Assembly (NCBI RefSeq): GCF_000799075.1
Contig: NZ_JTLI01000014.1
Location: 62,001-126,000 of the forward strand
Length of the DNA: 64,000 bases
Direction: 5' to 3'
DNA from: Cetobacterium sp. ZOR0034
GTDB lineage: Bacteria; Fusobacteriota; Fusobacteriia; Fusobacteriales; Fusobacteriaceae
Both the position numbers and the translations under genes were made by a program. The notes beneath the pieces are model-generated. The model had not been told where the DNA came from and did not search any database. It was given only the letters and a program-made list of their open reading frames with translations. Of the stretch, positions 41,471 through 50,151 are shown piece by piece; within the stretch, counting starts at the first letter, position 1, and every line of letters begins with the position of its first letter.

Positions 41471-43261
41471 TTAGATTGAACTAGCTTCTGTAACTGAAAT
41501 TTTATTTTTTATTTTCGGTGTACTTGCTTTATTTAAAAAATACCCTATTGTAGAATTCGTTAATCCAATCAATAGAAGAGTTATTCTTCCAAAAGTAGGA
41601 TTAGGTATAACTACCAGCATTGATAGTATTATTCCAAAAGCAAATATAAGCTTTCCTAATATACTTCTTTGAGTATTGTCTAACTCATTTTCATCTGATT
41701 GTACTGCTATAACCTCTGTCGAAATATTATTGAAGAATTTATTATAAGATTCCTCTCTCTCTTTTGACTTGAATCCTTTAAAGAATAACTTCGTCGACAT
41801 AAAGAATCCACAAGTTATTGTTAACTGAGCCCCTAAACCAACAACAATCTCCAAATCTTTTGCTTCTCTAGCTGTAAACGGAACTACTAAATTAAGTGTG
41901 TTCGCTACCCAAATTGGATTATATAATTTCATAACTGCAAACGAAACTATGAATCCTACTACTACAGTTGCCCAACCAGCCCAATCTGGAGTCTTCTTCA
42001 CAACATAACCTAATAATCCTGGAATTAAAATTGGTAAATCTAATAGCGTTCCAATCATAAGAGTTATTGTAAATAAGCTCAGGTTATTAAATTTATTTAA
42101 TATTAAAGCGATTGAAATTATCATCACTCCAAAGAAGAATGTTACAATTTTACTAACTGACATCATCTGTTTTTCTGTCGCATTTTTATTTACAATTGGG
42201 CAGTAGAAACTTTTAATTACTATTCCGGCATTTCTATTTAATGCCGAGTCCATAGATGACATTGTCGCTGCGAAGATTCCCGACATCATAATTCCAGCCA
42301 TTCCTGCAGGCATCTCTTTCTTTATAAACGCTAAGTAAACACCATTTGTTATAGATTTTCCTAGAGTTGATAACCCCCAAGTAGTTACATCTGGATTAAA
42401 GGCTGACATATACCAAACTGGTAAGAACCACACTAAAGGTCCTATCAGCATCAAACCTAGTGCCAATAAAGCTCCTTTTTTTGCATTTTTAGTATCCTTA
42501 GCAGAGAAGAATCTATATGCTCCACCTGTTAAACTACTTACACTGAAGAACTGTTTACAGAAAATCATTATAAACCAAATTGCAAATAACCAAACGTAGT
42601 TTATATCTGGACCAACTATTTTATTAGTTGGAAGTCCCATATTTAAAATATTGAAGAACCCTCCACCTTTTATCGATGCAACTATAGCACAAGCTACCGT
42701 TCCTACCATTAAGATAATCATCTGCATAAAATCAGATGCTATTACAGCCCATGCTCCACCTGTCAGAGACATAAATAATACAACTAATCCTGTTACTAAT
42801 ATAGTAACATCTATCGAAACTTCAAATACAGCACTTGCAAATATTGCTAGCGCATTCAACCAAACACCTGCCGAGATTATATTCGGTAACATAATCGCCC
42901 ACGTAAAAGCTTGTTCACTCGTATTTCCAAATCTCATTCTTATTCCTTCTATCGGAGTTGCAATTCTTAATTGCCTCGCTTTAGGTGCAAACCATAAGAA
43001 ACAAGTTAAATATCCTAATGCATTTGCATAAAATACAACAACTGGACCAATACCTTTTGTAAATGCATCCCCTGCCATTCCTGTAAAAGTCATAGCGCTA
43101 AATTGAGTCATAAAAGCCGTTCCTCCTACCATCCACCACAACATTTTCCCACCACCAGAGAAATAGTCACTTGTAGAATTCGAAGCATGCTTTTGGAAGA
43201 AATATCCTATTGCCATCATAAACATAAAGTAAATTACAATTACTAATATATCTATTTTCAT
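41471..43261 (-). CDS. Sodium:solute symporter (SSS family)
   Basis: A 596-residue inner-membrane carrier with about 13-14 membrane segments. The opening DILVIVIYFMFMMAIGYFF, the KMLWWMVGGTAFMTQFSAMTF segment and GAYRFFSAKD match SSS sugar/solute symporters (the SLC5 fold). Its first base overlaps the GH105 stop codon (TAATG), so it is translationally coupled. I infer that it imports an unsaturated uronate disaccharide or a hexuronate released by pectin lyases. Its specificity is not readable from the sequence. The C-terminal tail (about 560-596) is cytoplasmic. Confidence 0.88.
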   Translation of the reverse strand: MKIDILVIVIYFMFMMAIGYFFQKHASNSTSDYFSGGGKMLWWMVGGTAFMTQFSAMTFTGMAGDAFTKGIGPVVVFYANALGYLTCFLWFAPKARQLRIATPIEGIRMRFGNTSEQAFTWAIMLPNIISAGVWLNALAIFASAVFEVSIDVTILVTGLVVLFMSLTGGAWAVIASDFMQMIILMVGTVACAIVASIKGGGFFNILNMGLPTNKIVGPDINYVWLFAIWFIMIFCKQFFSVSSLTGGAYRFFSAKDTKNAKKGALLALGLMLIGPLVWFLPVWYMSAFNPDVTTWGLSTLGKSITNGVYLAFIKKEMPAGMAGIMMSGIFAATMSSMDSALNRNAGIVIKSFYCPIVNKNATEKQMMSVSKIVTFFFGVMIISIALILNKFNNLSLFTITLMIGTLLDLPILIPGLLGYVVKKTPDWAGWATVVVGFIVSFAVMKLYNPIWVANTLNLVVPFTAREAKDLEIVVGLGAQLTITCGFFMSTKLFFKGFKSKEREESYNKFFNNISTEVIAVQSDENELDNTQRSILGKLIFAFGIILSMLVVIPNPTFGRITLLLIGLTNSTIGYFLNKASTPKIKNKISVTEASSI

Positions 43262-44379
43262 TACTTTCCTCCCTTATCACCTAATAAGATTATTTCACTA
43301 TAAGCTTTAAATAGAGGTCCTACTCCTTTAGGGTCATCAGATCCAACTTTTTCAGAAATATAGTATTCAAAACTTCCATTTCTATCTCCATTAAATGGTA
43401 TAAGTCCATTTAAACCAGCCATTATACATATGTTTCCTAACTCTAACTTTCCATCTTTTTCTTTTAAATTATTTGCAATAACTGCATCGAAAGCTTTTTT
43501 TCCTTTTTCTAAATAAGACTCATCAACTAGATTCAATCTATTTCCTTTTAATAATGAATATGCAAACATCAGTGTAGCTGAAGTTTCTAAGTAGTTTCCT
43601 TCTTTTCCTTCTAAAGCCATAACTTGATACCATAACCCTGACTCATCTTGATATTTTACAACTCCCTCCATAAGCTCTACATATAACTTTGCAAGTTCAT
43701 TTTTATATGAGTTAAATGTCACATCATCAATACCTTCAATAACATCAACTAAAGCCATAGCATACCAACCAACTGCTCTTGCCCAGAAGTTTTTTGATTT
43801 TCCTGTTTCTTTATCTGCCCAATTCATAGTTTTTGTTTCATCAAAACCATGGAAGTATAATTTTCTATCATCACAGAATAGATTTTTTCTTACATTTTTA
43901 AATTGATTTAAAACATCCTTTAAACCATTTTCATCGTGTTTTTCATTTGAATAGATTGCAAGAAATGGTTGGGCCATATATAGTCCATCTAACCAAACTT
44001 GATAAGGATATCTTCCTTTATGCCAGAAATTCCCCTCCAATGTTCTTGGGTGAATATTCAGCAAATACTTTACACTTTCAGTAGCTTTTTCATATTTTAC
44101 ATCGTTTGTTTCTTTGAATGCTGTAAATAAAACTCTTCCTGAGTTTATATTGTCAATATTATATTCCACTGGATTTAAATCTGCTATCTTTCCATTTTCA
44201 TCAATTCTTTTATCTAAATAATTTAAAATAAATTCTAAATATTTTTTATCTTTTGTAGCCTTATATAATGCTTCTGCTCCTATTAATATGCAACCATCTT
44301 CATAATTCCATTCAGTCTTATATTCTTTATAACTCCCTAAGTAAGACTCTATGTAGTTTTCAATTTGTAACCTTTTCAT
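43261..44379 (-). CDS. GH105 unsaturated rhamnogalacturonyl hydrolase
   Basis: A 372-residue (alpha/alpha)6-barrel glycoside hydrolase. Asp76 (NIDNINSG) and Asp131 (QVWLDGLYM) are spaced 55 residues apart, exactly the spacing of Asp88 and Asp143 in Bacillus YteR. Other family blocks are FWHKGRYP, TMNWADKETGKSKNFWARAVGWY and DESGLWYQVM. It would remove the unsaturated galacturonate or glucuronate from the non-reducing end of pectin or ulvan fragments. No signal peptide is present, so it acts in the cytoplasm after import. It lies first in an operon with the SSS symporter behind a GTATAC-rich promoter. Confidence 0.92.
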   Translation of the reverse strand: MKRLQIENYIESYLGSYKEYKTEWNYEDGCILIGAEALYKATKDKKYLEFILNYLDKRIDENGKIADLNPVEYNIDNINSGRVLFTAFKETNDVKYEKATESVKYLLNIHPRTLEGNFWHKGRYPYQVWLDGLYMAQPFLAIYSNEKHDENGLKDVLNQFKNVRKNLFCDDRKLYFHGFDETKTMNWADKETGKSKNFWARAVGWYAMALVDVIEGIDDVTFNSYKNELAKLYVELMEGVVKYQDESGLWYQVMALEGKEGNYLETSATLMFAYSLLKGNRLNLVDESYLEKGKKAFDAVIANNLKEKDGKLELGNICIMAGLNGLIPFNGDRNGSFEYYISEKVGSDDPKGVGPLFKAYSEIILLGDKGGK

Positions 44380-44469
44380 GATTAGATGTTCCCTCCGTGT
44401 TCTCTATTTAATTTTATTATTTAAATTTATTTTTTGTTCCCCTATTAGCTTTTAATAACTTTTATTATT

Positions 44470-44513
44470 GTATACTCTTGTGAAGATTGTATACGATTTT
44501 GTGTTTAGTATAC
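44470..44513. promoter_or_regulatory. Three GTATAC palindromes at exact 19-bp steps
   Basis: GTATAC at 44470-44475, 44489-44494 and 44508-44513, each starting exactly 19 bases after the previous one. The third overlaps the -10 of the GH105 promoter; the other two lie just downstream of the expected transcription start. GntR-type hexuronate regulators (UxuR/ExuR) bind GTATAC-centred sites, so a repressor array is a reasonable inference. No regulator gene is adjacent. Confidence 0.65.
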
Positions 44514-44535
44514 ATTTAAAATAAATTATTGTCAA
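44507..44535 (-). promoter_or_regulatory. Promoter of the GH105-symporter operon
   Basis: Reverse strand: TTGACA (44535-44530), 17 bases, TATACT (44512-44507). A leader of about 120 bases follows. The remaining intergenic stretch 44536-44636 shows no gene. Confidence 0.75.
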
Positions 44536-44636
44536 TTGTTTTTTTCTAATAATTTTATAAAAAGCAACAACTTTTATTCACTATATATTTTTTTTAACCT
44601 AAAACAGAACACTATACCATCTAAAAAACGAAGGTA

Positions 44637-44670
44637 AATAAAAAAAGGAAAGTTCTACGAACTTCCCTTT
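44637..44670 (-). terminator. Terminator of the 82-residue membrane protein gene
   Basis: Reverse strand: AAAGGGAAGTTC (44670-44659) with GAACTTTCCTTT (44655-44644), one wobble, then TTTTTTATTT. Confidence 0.8.
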
Positions 44671-44673
44671 AAA

Positions 44674-44922
44674 TCAAACATCTTTATCTAAGAAATCATG
44701 TATCCTAGTATAATATTTACAATATAACCAAGTTACCAACAAAAAGATTGTCGACACTAAAATGACCTCAAAACTTACAGTTTTATTTTTTATCGATATT
44801 AACAAACCTAAAATAAATATTATGTAATACAGAACTGAAAATCGCCTTAAAACTTCATATAAAATCTCCGAAATAACCTTTAAAACCGAAATTATTCCAA
44901 CCGTTACTTTTTTCAATACCAT
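44674..44922 (-). CDS. Small membrane protein, unrecognised
   Basis: An 82-residue protein with two hydrophobic segments, at about 30-45 (VLYYIIFILGLLISI) and 52-68 (FEVILVSTIFLLVTW). The N-terminal 28 residues are an amphipathic helix with several Lys and Arg, and the tail ends FLDKDV. AAGGGGG lies 5 bases before the ATG and a strong terminator follows, so it is a genuine gene. I do not recognise a family. It stands alone upstream of a divergent gene for a C_GCAxxG_C_C protein. Confidence 0.6.
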   Translation of the reverse strand: MVLKKVTVGIISVLKVISEILYEVLRRFSVLYYIIFILGLLISIKNKTVSFEVILVSTIFLLVTWLYCKYYTRIHDFLDKDV

Positions 44923-45007
44923 AATTACCCCCTTTATGATTTGAATTCTAATAAAAGTTTACCTCGTTTTTTTCTTGTTTTCAAATTCACTTTGTTTATA
45001 CTTACTA

Positions 45008-45036
45008 TTGACACTATTTCTTTTCAGGATTATAAT
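45008..45036 (+). promoter_or_regulatory. Consensus promoter of the C_GCAxxG_C_C gene
   Basis: TTGACA (45008-45013), 17 bases, TATAAT (45031-45036), a perfect housekeeping promoter 30 bases before the start codon. Confidence 0.82.
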
Positions 45037-45065
45037 CAAGTTAACATTTACCTAAGGAGCGATTT

Positions 45066-45425
45066 ATGAATAAAAAAGTAGAATATGTTAAAGGTCAATT
45101 TAATTGTGCTGAAAGTATCATTGCATCTTTCAATAAAAATAACGGAACAAATATTCCTATAGCTTTAGGAAGCGGTATGGGGACTGGTGTTACTGTTGGT
45201 AGCCTTTGTGGAGCTGTGAATGCTGCTGTTCTTATTATTGGTTTTTTAAAAGGTAGAGAAACTTATTTAGAGGAAAATAAGGCTAGAGCGCTTTCTAATC
45301 AACTTTTAAAAGAAATCAAAGAAAAATATAATTCTGAATTATGTATTGAATTGAAAAAATCTGGTACTAGTTGCCAAGAGATAGTAGCTTATACCTACGA
45401 AAAATTAGAAGAAGTTTTAAAATAA
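45066..45425 (+). CDS. C_GCAxxG_C_C family protein
   Basis: A 119-residue cytoplasmic protein of the C_GCAxxG_C_C family (redox-active disulfide-type). The defining pieces are FNCAES near residue 14, GSGMGTGVTVGSLCGAV near 38-54 and the C-terminal CIELKKSGTSCQEIV with two cysteines. Family members often accompany electron-transfer or metal enzymes, but their role is unknown. AAGGAGC precedes the ATG. Single-gene transcript between a consensus promoter and a strong terminator. Confidence 0.85.
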   Translation: MNKKVEYVKGQFNCAESIIASFNKNNGTNIPIALGSGMGTGVTVGSLCGAVNAAVLIIGFLKGRETYLEENKARALSNQLLKEIKEKYNSELCIELKKSGTSCQEIVAYTYEKLEEVLK

Positions 45426-45462
45426 AACAAGGAGTAGATTTTCATCCACTCCTTGTTTTTTT
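45424..45462. terminator. Terminator after the C_GCAxxG_C_C gene
   Basis: AAAACAAGGAGT (45424-45435) with ACTCCTTGTTTT (45448-45459), 12-base loop, then TTT. It also serves the convergent lipoprotein gene. Confidence 0.85.
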
Positions 45463-45464
45463 AT

Positions 45465-45803
45465 CTAATTTGCTATTTTTTCTTTTAGCATATCTACTCC
45501 AGCTTCAACCTTTTCTTTAGCTGCATCAACACCATCGTCAACTTTTTCTTTAGCCGCATCTCCTACTTTTTCTAATTCAGCACCTATTTTCTCAGTAGTT
45601 GTATCAACACTTTGTGCTGCTGTTTCTACATTTTGCTTTACATCCTCTTGAACAGTTGCCTCTACTGCTGCAGCTTTTTCCTGTGCTGCTGGAGCTTCTA
45701 TTACTGGTGCCTCTGGAGCAGGTTTAGCTTCTTGCTTCTCTCCTGAACAAGCAACCATAAGTACACTTATACCTAATAATGCTAACATAGTTATTTTTTT
45801 CAT
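45465..45803 (-). CDS. Ala/Glu/Lys-rich lipoprotein
   Basis: A 112-residue secreted lipoprotein. The signal peptide MKKITMLALLGISV... ends in the lipobox LMVAC with the lipidated Cys at 19. The mature part is low complexity: a Pro/Ala/Glu-rich linker (about 22-45) and an amphipathic helical repeat AAKEKVDDGVDAAKEKV (about 83-105) typical of long coiled helices. Probably anchored in a membrane, with a structural or envelope-protective role; no domain is recognised. GAGGAGG precedes the ATG. Its leader carries an inverted repeat. Confidence 0.8.
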   Translation of the reverse strand: MKKITMLALLGISVLMVACSGEKQEAKPAPEAPVIEAPAAQEKAAAVEATVQEDVKQNVETAAQSVDTTTEKIGAELEKVGDAAKEKVDDGVDAAKEKVEAGVDMLKEKIAN

Positions 45804-45826
45804 TTTAATTCCTCCTCAAAACGAAT

Positions 45827-45844
45827 TAAGATATTGTTATCTTA
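45827..45844 (-). promoter_or_regulatory. Inverted repeat in the lipoprotein leader
   Basis: TAAGATA (45827-45833) TTGT TATCTTA (45838-45844), a perfect 7-bp-arm repeat about 25 bases upstream of the lipoprotein start codon. Operator or mRNA hairpin; function is inferred. Confidence 0.4.
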
Positions 45845-45874
45845 TTGTTAATAACGAAGTCTCATTTTCCTTCT

Positions 45875-47212
45875 TTATTTCACAATTTTTTTTATATATT
45901 TTTCCATATCAAACTTTTTTTCCAAGCCAGAACTATTCATATATCTAACTTTTCCAAAAATTTTTCTTTCCTTCCAAGCTCTATCATGTTTTCCAAAACA
46001 CCACGCTACCCCAGCATAAGAATTAGGATCTCTTCCATCATATAAATATTTATTATTTAAATTTATCGCTATCTCATATGCTTCTTGAGGAGAGCCAACC
46101 CATTCTAATAGCTTTTTGCACCAGTACATCCTCATATAGCTTTCCATATATCCTGTATCTACCATCTGTTTTTGTGCTGAATTCCAATAAATATCATGAG
46201 TTTTATAATTTTCTAACTCTTCTAAAGAGTATAAGTAATCTCTTTGATCCTTTAAATGCTTTTCCATTGTTTCATAAGCCCATTTATAAGTAATCCCATC
46301 CCAAGCATCATACTTTAAATTATAGTATACAAAATTTATAGCTAATTCTCTTCTTATAAAAAGTTCTTCTAAAAATTTATCTTTTTGAATCTCTAATTCT
46401 TTGATTTTTTTTAGCGCACTCCATATTTGAAGAGGTGATATCTGTCCAAAATGTAAATATGGAGAAAGTTTAGAGCTCCAATCGTTATCAGGTCCTTTAA
46501 GTGAATAAAACTCTAATTTTTCTTCTATAAATTTTTCCAACACTTTTTTAGCTTCTATTTCTCCTCCAATAAAATCTCCATCTAACCTAGCTTTATTTTG
46601 AGGAAGATAAATTTGCGACTGATCCATTTTCTTTAATTTATTATTTATCAACTCATTATAAGCAAACTTTATAACTATTTTATAATCAGATTCTTTTAAA
46701 TATCTTTCTTTGACTTTTTTATATTTATCCCTAAATGTTTTTGCGCTATATTCTTCTTTAAAACTTACAACTTCTACAGGTACAACAACATTATTTTCAA
46801 CTTCAATTATAGTTAAATCCAATTTTTTTAAAATTTTTTCTCGAATATCTCTTTGATATCTCAGATAACTTTTATCCCAAATTAAAGTTCGAGCATCTTT
46901 GGAAATTTTTAGCATATTTTTTTCTAAATCTCCTTCTAACAAAACAAACTGAACACCATATCTTTCCAAAGTATCACGAACGTCCTTTAGTCCTTGAAGC
47001 ATAAATTTAAAATGTCTTTCAGATGCTTCTGGATAATTTTTTATATAGTTAAATATAACATAAAGTGGTAACTTCGATTCATTTGCGACTTCAATAGCTT
47101 TTTCTAAAGAAAAATTATATTCTATCCTTTGAGTCTCTTGCATCCAATAAATTATATATTCCCCTTTTTTCTCTTTATTTATTTTTAAATATTTAACTCT
47201 CTCTTTATCCAT
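45875..47212 (-). CDS. phrB: Class II CPD photolyase
   Basis: A 445-residue FAD photolyase that splits cyclobutane pyrimidine dimers with light. The class II pattern is present: YWMQETQRIEYN near residue 22, ERHFKFMLQGL near 65, LSPYLHFGQISP near 248, YLYDGRDPNSYAGVAWCFGKHD near 390 and KVRYMN near 420. Class II enzymes differ from class I by exactly these blocks. It lies 15 bases downstream of the thioesterase gene. An enzyme of light repair in an anaerobe suggests exposure to surface water or light. GGAGGG precedes the ATG. Confidence 0.93.
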   Translation of the reverse strand: MDKERVKYLKINKEKKGEYIIYWMQETQRIEYNFSLEKAIEVANESKLPLYVIFNYIKNYPEASERHFKFMLQGLKDVRDTLERYGVQFVLLEGDLEKNMLKISKDARTLIWDKSYLRYQRDIREKILKKLDLTIIEVENNVVVPVEVVSFKEEYSAKTFRDKYKKVKERYLKESDYKIVIKFAYNELINNKLKKMDQSQIYLPQNKARLDGDFIGGEIEAKKVLEKFIEEKLEFYSLKGPDNDWSSKLSPYLHFGQISPLQIWSALKKIKELEIQKDKFLEELFIRRELAINFVYYNLKYDAWDGITYKWAYETMEKHLKDQRDYLYSLEELENYKTHDIYWNSAQKQMVDTGYMESYMRMYWCKKLLEWVGSPQEAYEIAINLNNKYLYDGRDPNSYAGVAWCFGKHDRAWKERKIFGKVRYMNSSGLEKKFDMEKYIKKIVK

Positions 47213-47227
47213 AAAACACCCTCCTAA

Positions 47228-47623
47228 CTAAATAATAGCTTTTAATTTTTCAAATAATTCTTTAGGAAATTTCGAGATTTTTTTTAATACATAATTAAAA
47301 CCTACGATTAGTGTTGAACCCTCTATTACTATATCACCATTTTCATTTGCAACCTGATAAAAAAAATCTATTGAAGCCTTTTTAAGCTCAACTCTTACAA
47401 TTCTTACTTTCAATTTCTCTCCCATATAAACTTCACCTTTATAATAAACATGAGCATCCTTTTGAATTGTACCAATACCATCTATTACATTCATTTCATC
47501 TCCACCCAACGCCTTAAAAAGATTTATTCTTGCCTCTTGAAACAAAAGAAGAGCTCTTTCATTTCCCATATGACCACCGTAATTTATATCTGATACTGTT
47601 ACTTTATAATCTATTTCAAACAT
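47228..47623 (-). CDS. 4HBT-type acyl-CoA thioesterase
   Basis: A 131-residue hotdog-fold thioesterase. The N-terminal DINYGGHMGNERALLLFQEAR block holds the 4HBT-family Asn/His region near residue 14-20, and YKGEVYMGEKLKVRI forms the central strand. These enzymes release CoA from acyl- or hydroxybenzoyl-CoA in the cytoplasm; the substrate is not determined. It lies 15 bases upstream of the photolyase gene, probably in one transcript, with no obvious functional link. The start has a weak GGAG site. Confidence 0.8.
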   Translation of the reverse strand: MFEIDYKVTVSDINYGGHMGNERALLLFQEARINLFKALGGDEMNVIDGIGTIQKDAHVYYKGEVYMGEKLKVRIVRVELKKASIDFFYQVANENGDIVIEGSTLIVGFNYVLKKISKFPKELFEKLKAII

Positions 47624-47674
47624 TATTTATACTCCTTTTTTCTTTTTTTTCATTATAACAATATTTCTTCTAAT

Positions 47675-47704
47675 TTGTTAATTTTCTTTTTTATATGGTA
47701 TAAT
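47675..47704 (+). promoter_or_regulatory. Promoter of the LytS/LytR pair
   Basis: TTGTTA (47675-47680), 18 bases, TATAAT (47699-47704), 26 bases before the sensor-kinase start codon. Confidence 0.65.
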
Positions 47705-47729
47705 TAAGATCATAATTTAGAGGTGTCTT

Positions 47730-49394
47730 ATGTTCGAATTGGCAAGTAAACTATTTAATACTCTCGGCTATATTATAGCTATCGCGTTTTTCTTTTCTCG
47801 ATTCAAAAGTGCCAAAAATATTTTTGTAAGAGAAAAACATACAAAAAAAGATACAATACTTCTTTCAATTGTTTTTTCTAGTTTAGCTATTTTAGGAACT
47901 TATATTGGAGTCGATTATAAAGGTGCAATTGCAAACACTAGAAACATCGGAGTCATTGTTGGTGGTATGCTTGCAGGCCCTGAAGTTGCTATTATCTCGG
48001 CTATTATTGCTGGTATACACAGAGCTTCTATCGGAGTTAGTCAACTTACTGCAATTCCATGCTCTATTGCAACAGTTTTAGGTGGATTTATTACTAGCTA
48101 CCTCTACAAAAAATCTAACTCTAACAATCGTTCTTTTCTAGGCTTTTTCGCAGGTGTTTTCGTTGAAAACCTTAGTATGCTACTAATATTAGTTCTTTCT
48201 AGTAATAAAATTTTAGCTATGGATATCGTTAAAAATCTTTATCTTCCAATGATATTTATAAATGGAATAGGTGTCGCAGTCATAATCATAATAACCGAAG
48301 AAATTTTAGAAGAGAAAGAAAGAGAAGCGGGAACACAAGCTAAATTAGCTCTCGAAATCGCCAACAAAACTCTTCCGTTCTTTAAAAAAGGAGAATCTCT
48401 CGATAGTGTTTGTAAAATTTTACTTGAATCATTAAAAGCTGAAACTGTTGTTATCACTGATAAAAATTTTATAATAGCAAACGCTTTTAAAAATAAAGAT
48501 TTTTGTATAAAAAATCAAAGTATTCAAAGTGATGCTACTAAAAAAGTTTTATCTTCTGGTGAAGTTTTAATTTTTGATAGAAACAGTGAACTAAATGATT
48601 TCTGGTACTCTGAAAAAGGTATAAAATCTTGTATTATTACCCCTCTTTTTCAAGATGAAAGAGTATCCGGTACTTTGAAAATATACTTTAATAATGAAGA
48701 AAATATTACTGCTAGAAAAAAATATTTAGCTATTGGCCTTTCTCAACTTATCTCTAGTCAACTTGAAATAAGTAAATTAGAAAATTTGAAAGCCATGGCC
48801 AGAGATGCTGAACTAAAAGCTCTACAAGCACAAATAAATCCACATTTTCTATTTAATGCTCTCAATACAACAGCTTCATTTGTTAGATTTAATCCCAGTA
48901 AAGCAAGAGAGATTATTATTGATTTATCCACTTATCTTAGATACAATTTAGAAAATACAGATAGACTTGTTCCTTTAGAAAAAGAGTTAGAACAAGTTAA
49001 AGCTTATATAAATATAGAAAAAGCAAGATTTCAAGATAGAATTGAAGTAATTTATAACTTTGATCAAAATTTAGATAACTTAAAAATACCTAGTTTAACC
49101 ATTCAGCCACTTGTTGAAAACAGTATAAAACACGGATTATTAAAAAGAAATGGTTCTGGAAAAGTTAAAATTACTATAAAAAAAATGTATTTAAAATGTT
49201 TAATCTCTGTAGAGGATGACGGTATTGGAATTGATCCAGAAATAATCAAAAATATAAATAATAAAATTGAAAAAAATATAGGTTTAAAAAATGTTCATAA
49301 TCGTTTAAAACTTATCTATGGTAAAGGATTAAATATAGAACGTCTAAGTAACGGAACAAAAATTTCATTCTATATTGACCAGGAGGAACAATGA
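47730..49394 (+). CDS. LytS/BtsS-type sensor histidine kinase
   Basis: A 554-residue membrane sensor kinase. Residues about 1-195 form the multi-span 5TMR-LYT sensor (GGMLAGPEVAIISAIIAGIHR), followed by a GAF-like region (about 215-345), the phosphoacceptor AQINPHFLFNALN near 375 and an ATPase domain with NSIKHGL near 465 and DDGIGIDPE. It is the LytS/YehU/YpdA class. The last four bases overlap the response-regulator gene (ATGA). In E. coli the BtsS/BtsR and YpdA/YpdB relatives sense pyruvate and drive transporter genes; the CstA-type transporter next door suggests the same. AGAGGTG precedes the ATG. Confidence 0.92.
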   Translation: MFELASKLFNTLGYIIAIAFFFSRFKSAKNIFVREKHTKKDTILLSIVFSSLAILGTYIGVDYKGAIANTRNIGVIVGGMLAGPEVAIISAIIAGIHRASIGVSQLTAIPCSIATVLGGFITSYLYKKSNSNNRSFLGFFAGVFVENLSMLLILVLSSNKILAMDIVKNLYLPMIFINGIGVAVIIIITEEILEEKEREAGTQAKLALEIANKTLPFFKKGESLDSVCKILLESLKAETVVITDKNFIIANAFKNKDFCIKNQSIQSDATKKVLSSGEVLIFDRNSELNDFWYSEKGIKSCIITPLFQDERVSGTLKIYFNNEENITARKKYLAIGLSQLISSQLEISKLENLKAMARDAELKALQAQINPHFLFNALNTTASFVRFNPSKAREIIIDLSTYLRYNLENTDRLVPLEKELEQVKAYINIEKARFQDRIEVIYNFDQNLDNLKIPSLTIQPLVENSIKHGLLKRNGSGKVKITIKKMYLKCLISVEDDGIGIDPEIIKNINNKIEKNIGLKNVHNRLKLIYGKGLNIERLSNGTKISFYIDQEEQ

Positions 49395-50116
49395 TTAAAT
49401 GTGTAATTGTTGAAGATGAATTTCCCGCTAGAGAGGAATTAAAATTCTTTATTAACAGTAATACCAATTTTCAAATTGAAAAAGAATTTGAAAATCCAAT
49501 AGATGCTTTGAAATATATTGAGGCAAATGAAGTAGATGTCGTATTTCTAGATATAAATATGCCTGAATTAGACGGTATGACTCTGGGAAAGATAATCCAT
49601 CGAGTCAATAAAAATATAAAATTAGTCTTTATTTCTGCCTATAAGGATTTTGCTGTAGAAGCTTTTGAAATAAAAGCTTTTGATTATATTTTAAAACCAT
49701 ATTCAGAAGATCGGATAATAACTCTTCTTGAAAATATTGTAGAAAAAATTAAAAAAATTGATTCCCCTCCTAAAGACTATAATATAAAAAAAATAACTGT
49801 TAATTCCGATTCAAAAATGTTAGTAGTTTCAACTGATAATATTTTATACATTGAAGCAGATGAAAAAGAAACAAATATTTTTATGAAAGAAATAATGTAT
49901 ACATCAAAATTAAAAATTTCTCAATTAGAAAATATTCTTTCTGAAGAATTATTTTTTAGATGCCATCGTTCATATATTGTAAATATCGATAAAATTATCG
50001 AAGTAGAACCTTGGTTTAATGGCACTTATATTTTAAAAGTTTCAAATTCTAATTTCAAAATTCCTGTAAGTAGAAATAAAGTCAAAGAACTCAAAGAAAT
50101 TTTAACTATAAAATAA
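49391..50116 (+). CDS. LytTR-family response regulator
   Basis: A 241-residue regulator with an N-terminal receiver domain (Asp-acceptor in VVFLDINMPELDG near residue 55, Lys in LKPYSEDR near 105) and a C-terminal LytTR DNA-binding domain (about 135-240, VSTDNILYIEADEKETNIFM and FFRCHRSYIVNIDKI). It is translationally coupled to the sensor kinase. LytTR domains bind two direct repeats spaced about 21 bp apart; such a pair lies upstream of the adjacent cstA. I infer that cstA is its target, as for BtsR and btsT in E. coli. Confidence 0.92.
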   Translation: MIKCVIVEDEFPAREELKFFINSNTNFQIEKEFENPIDALKYIEANEVDVVFLDINMPELDGMTLGKIIHRVNKNIKLVFISAYKDFAVEAFEIKAFDYILKPYSEDRIITLLENIVEKIKKIDSPPKDYNIKKITVNSDSKMLVVSTDNILYIEADEKETNIFMKEIMYTSKLKISQLENILSEELFFRCHRSYIVNIDKIIEVEPWFNGTYILKVSNSNFKIPVSRNKVKELKEILTIK

Positions 50117-50147
50117 AAAATCTCTCCTAAATTAGAGAGATTTTTTA
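50116..50147. terminator. Bidirectional terminator between LytTR and cstA
   Basis: AAAAAATCTCTC (50116-50127) with GAGAGATTTTTT (50136-50147), perfect 12 bp, 8-base loop. Both genes converge here. Confidence 0.87.
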
Positions 50148-50151
50148 TTTA

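Noticed and set aside
44470-44513. GTATAC triplet as a ParB- or origin-type repeat
   Set aside because: It coincides exactly with a promoter and its start-proximal region, which fits an operator better; no partition or replication genes are near.
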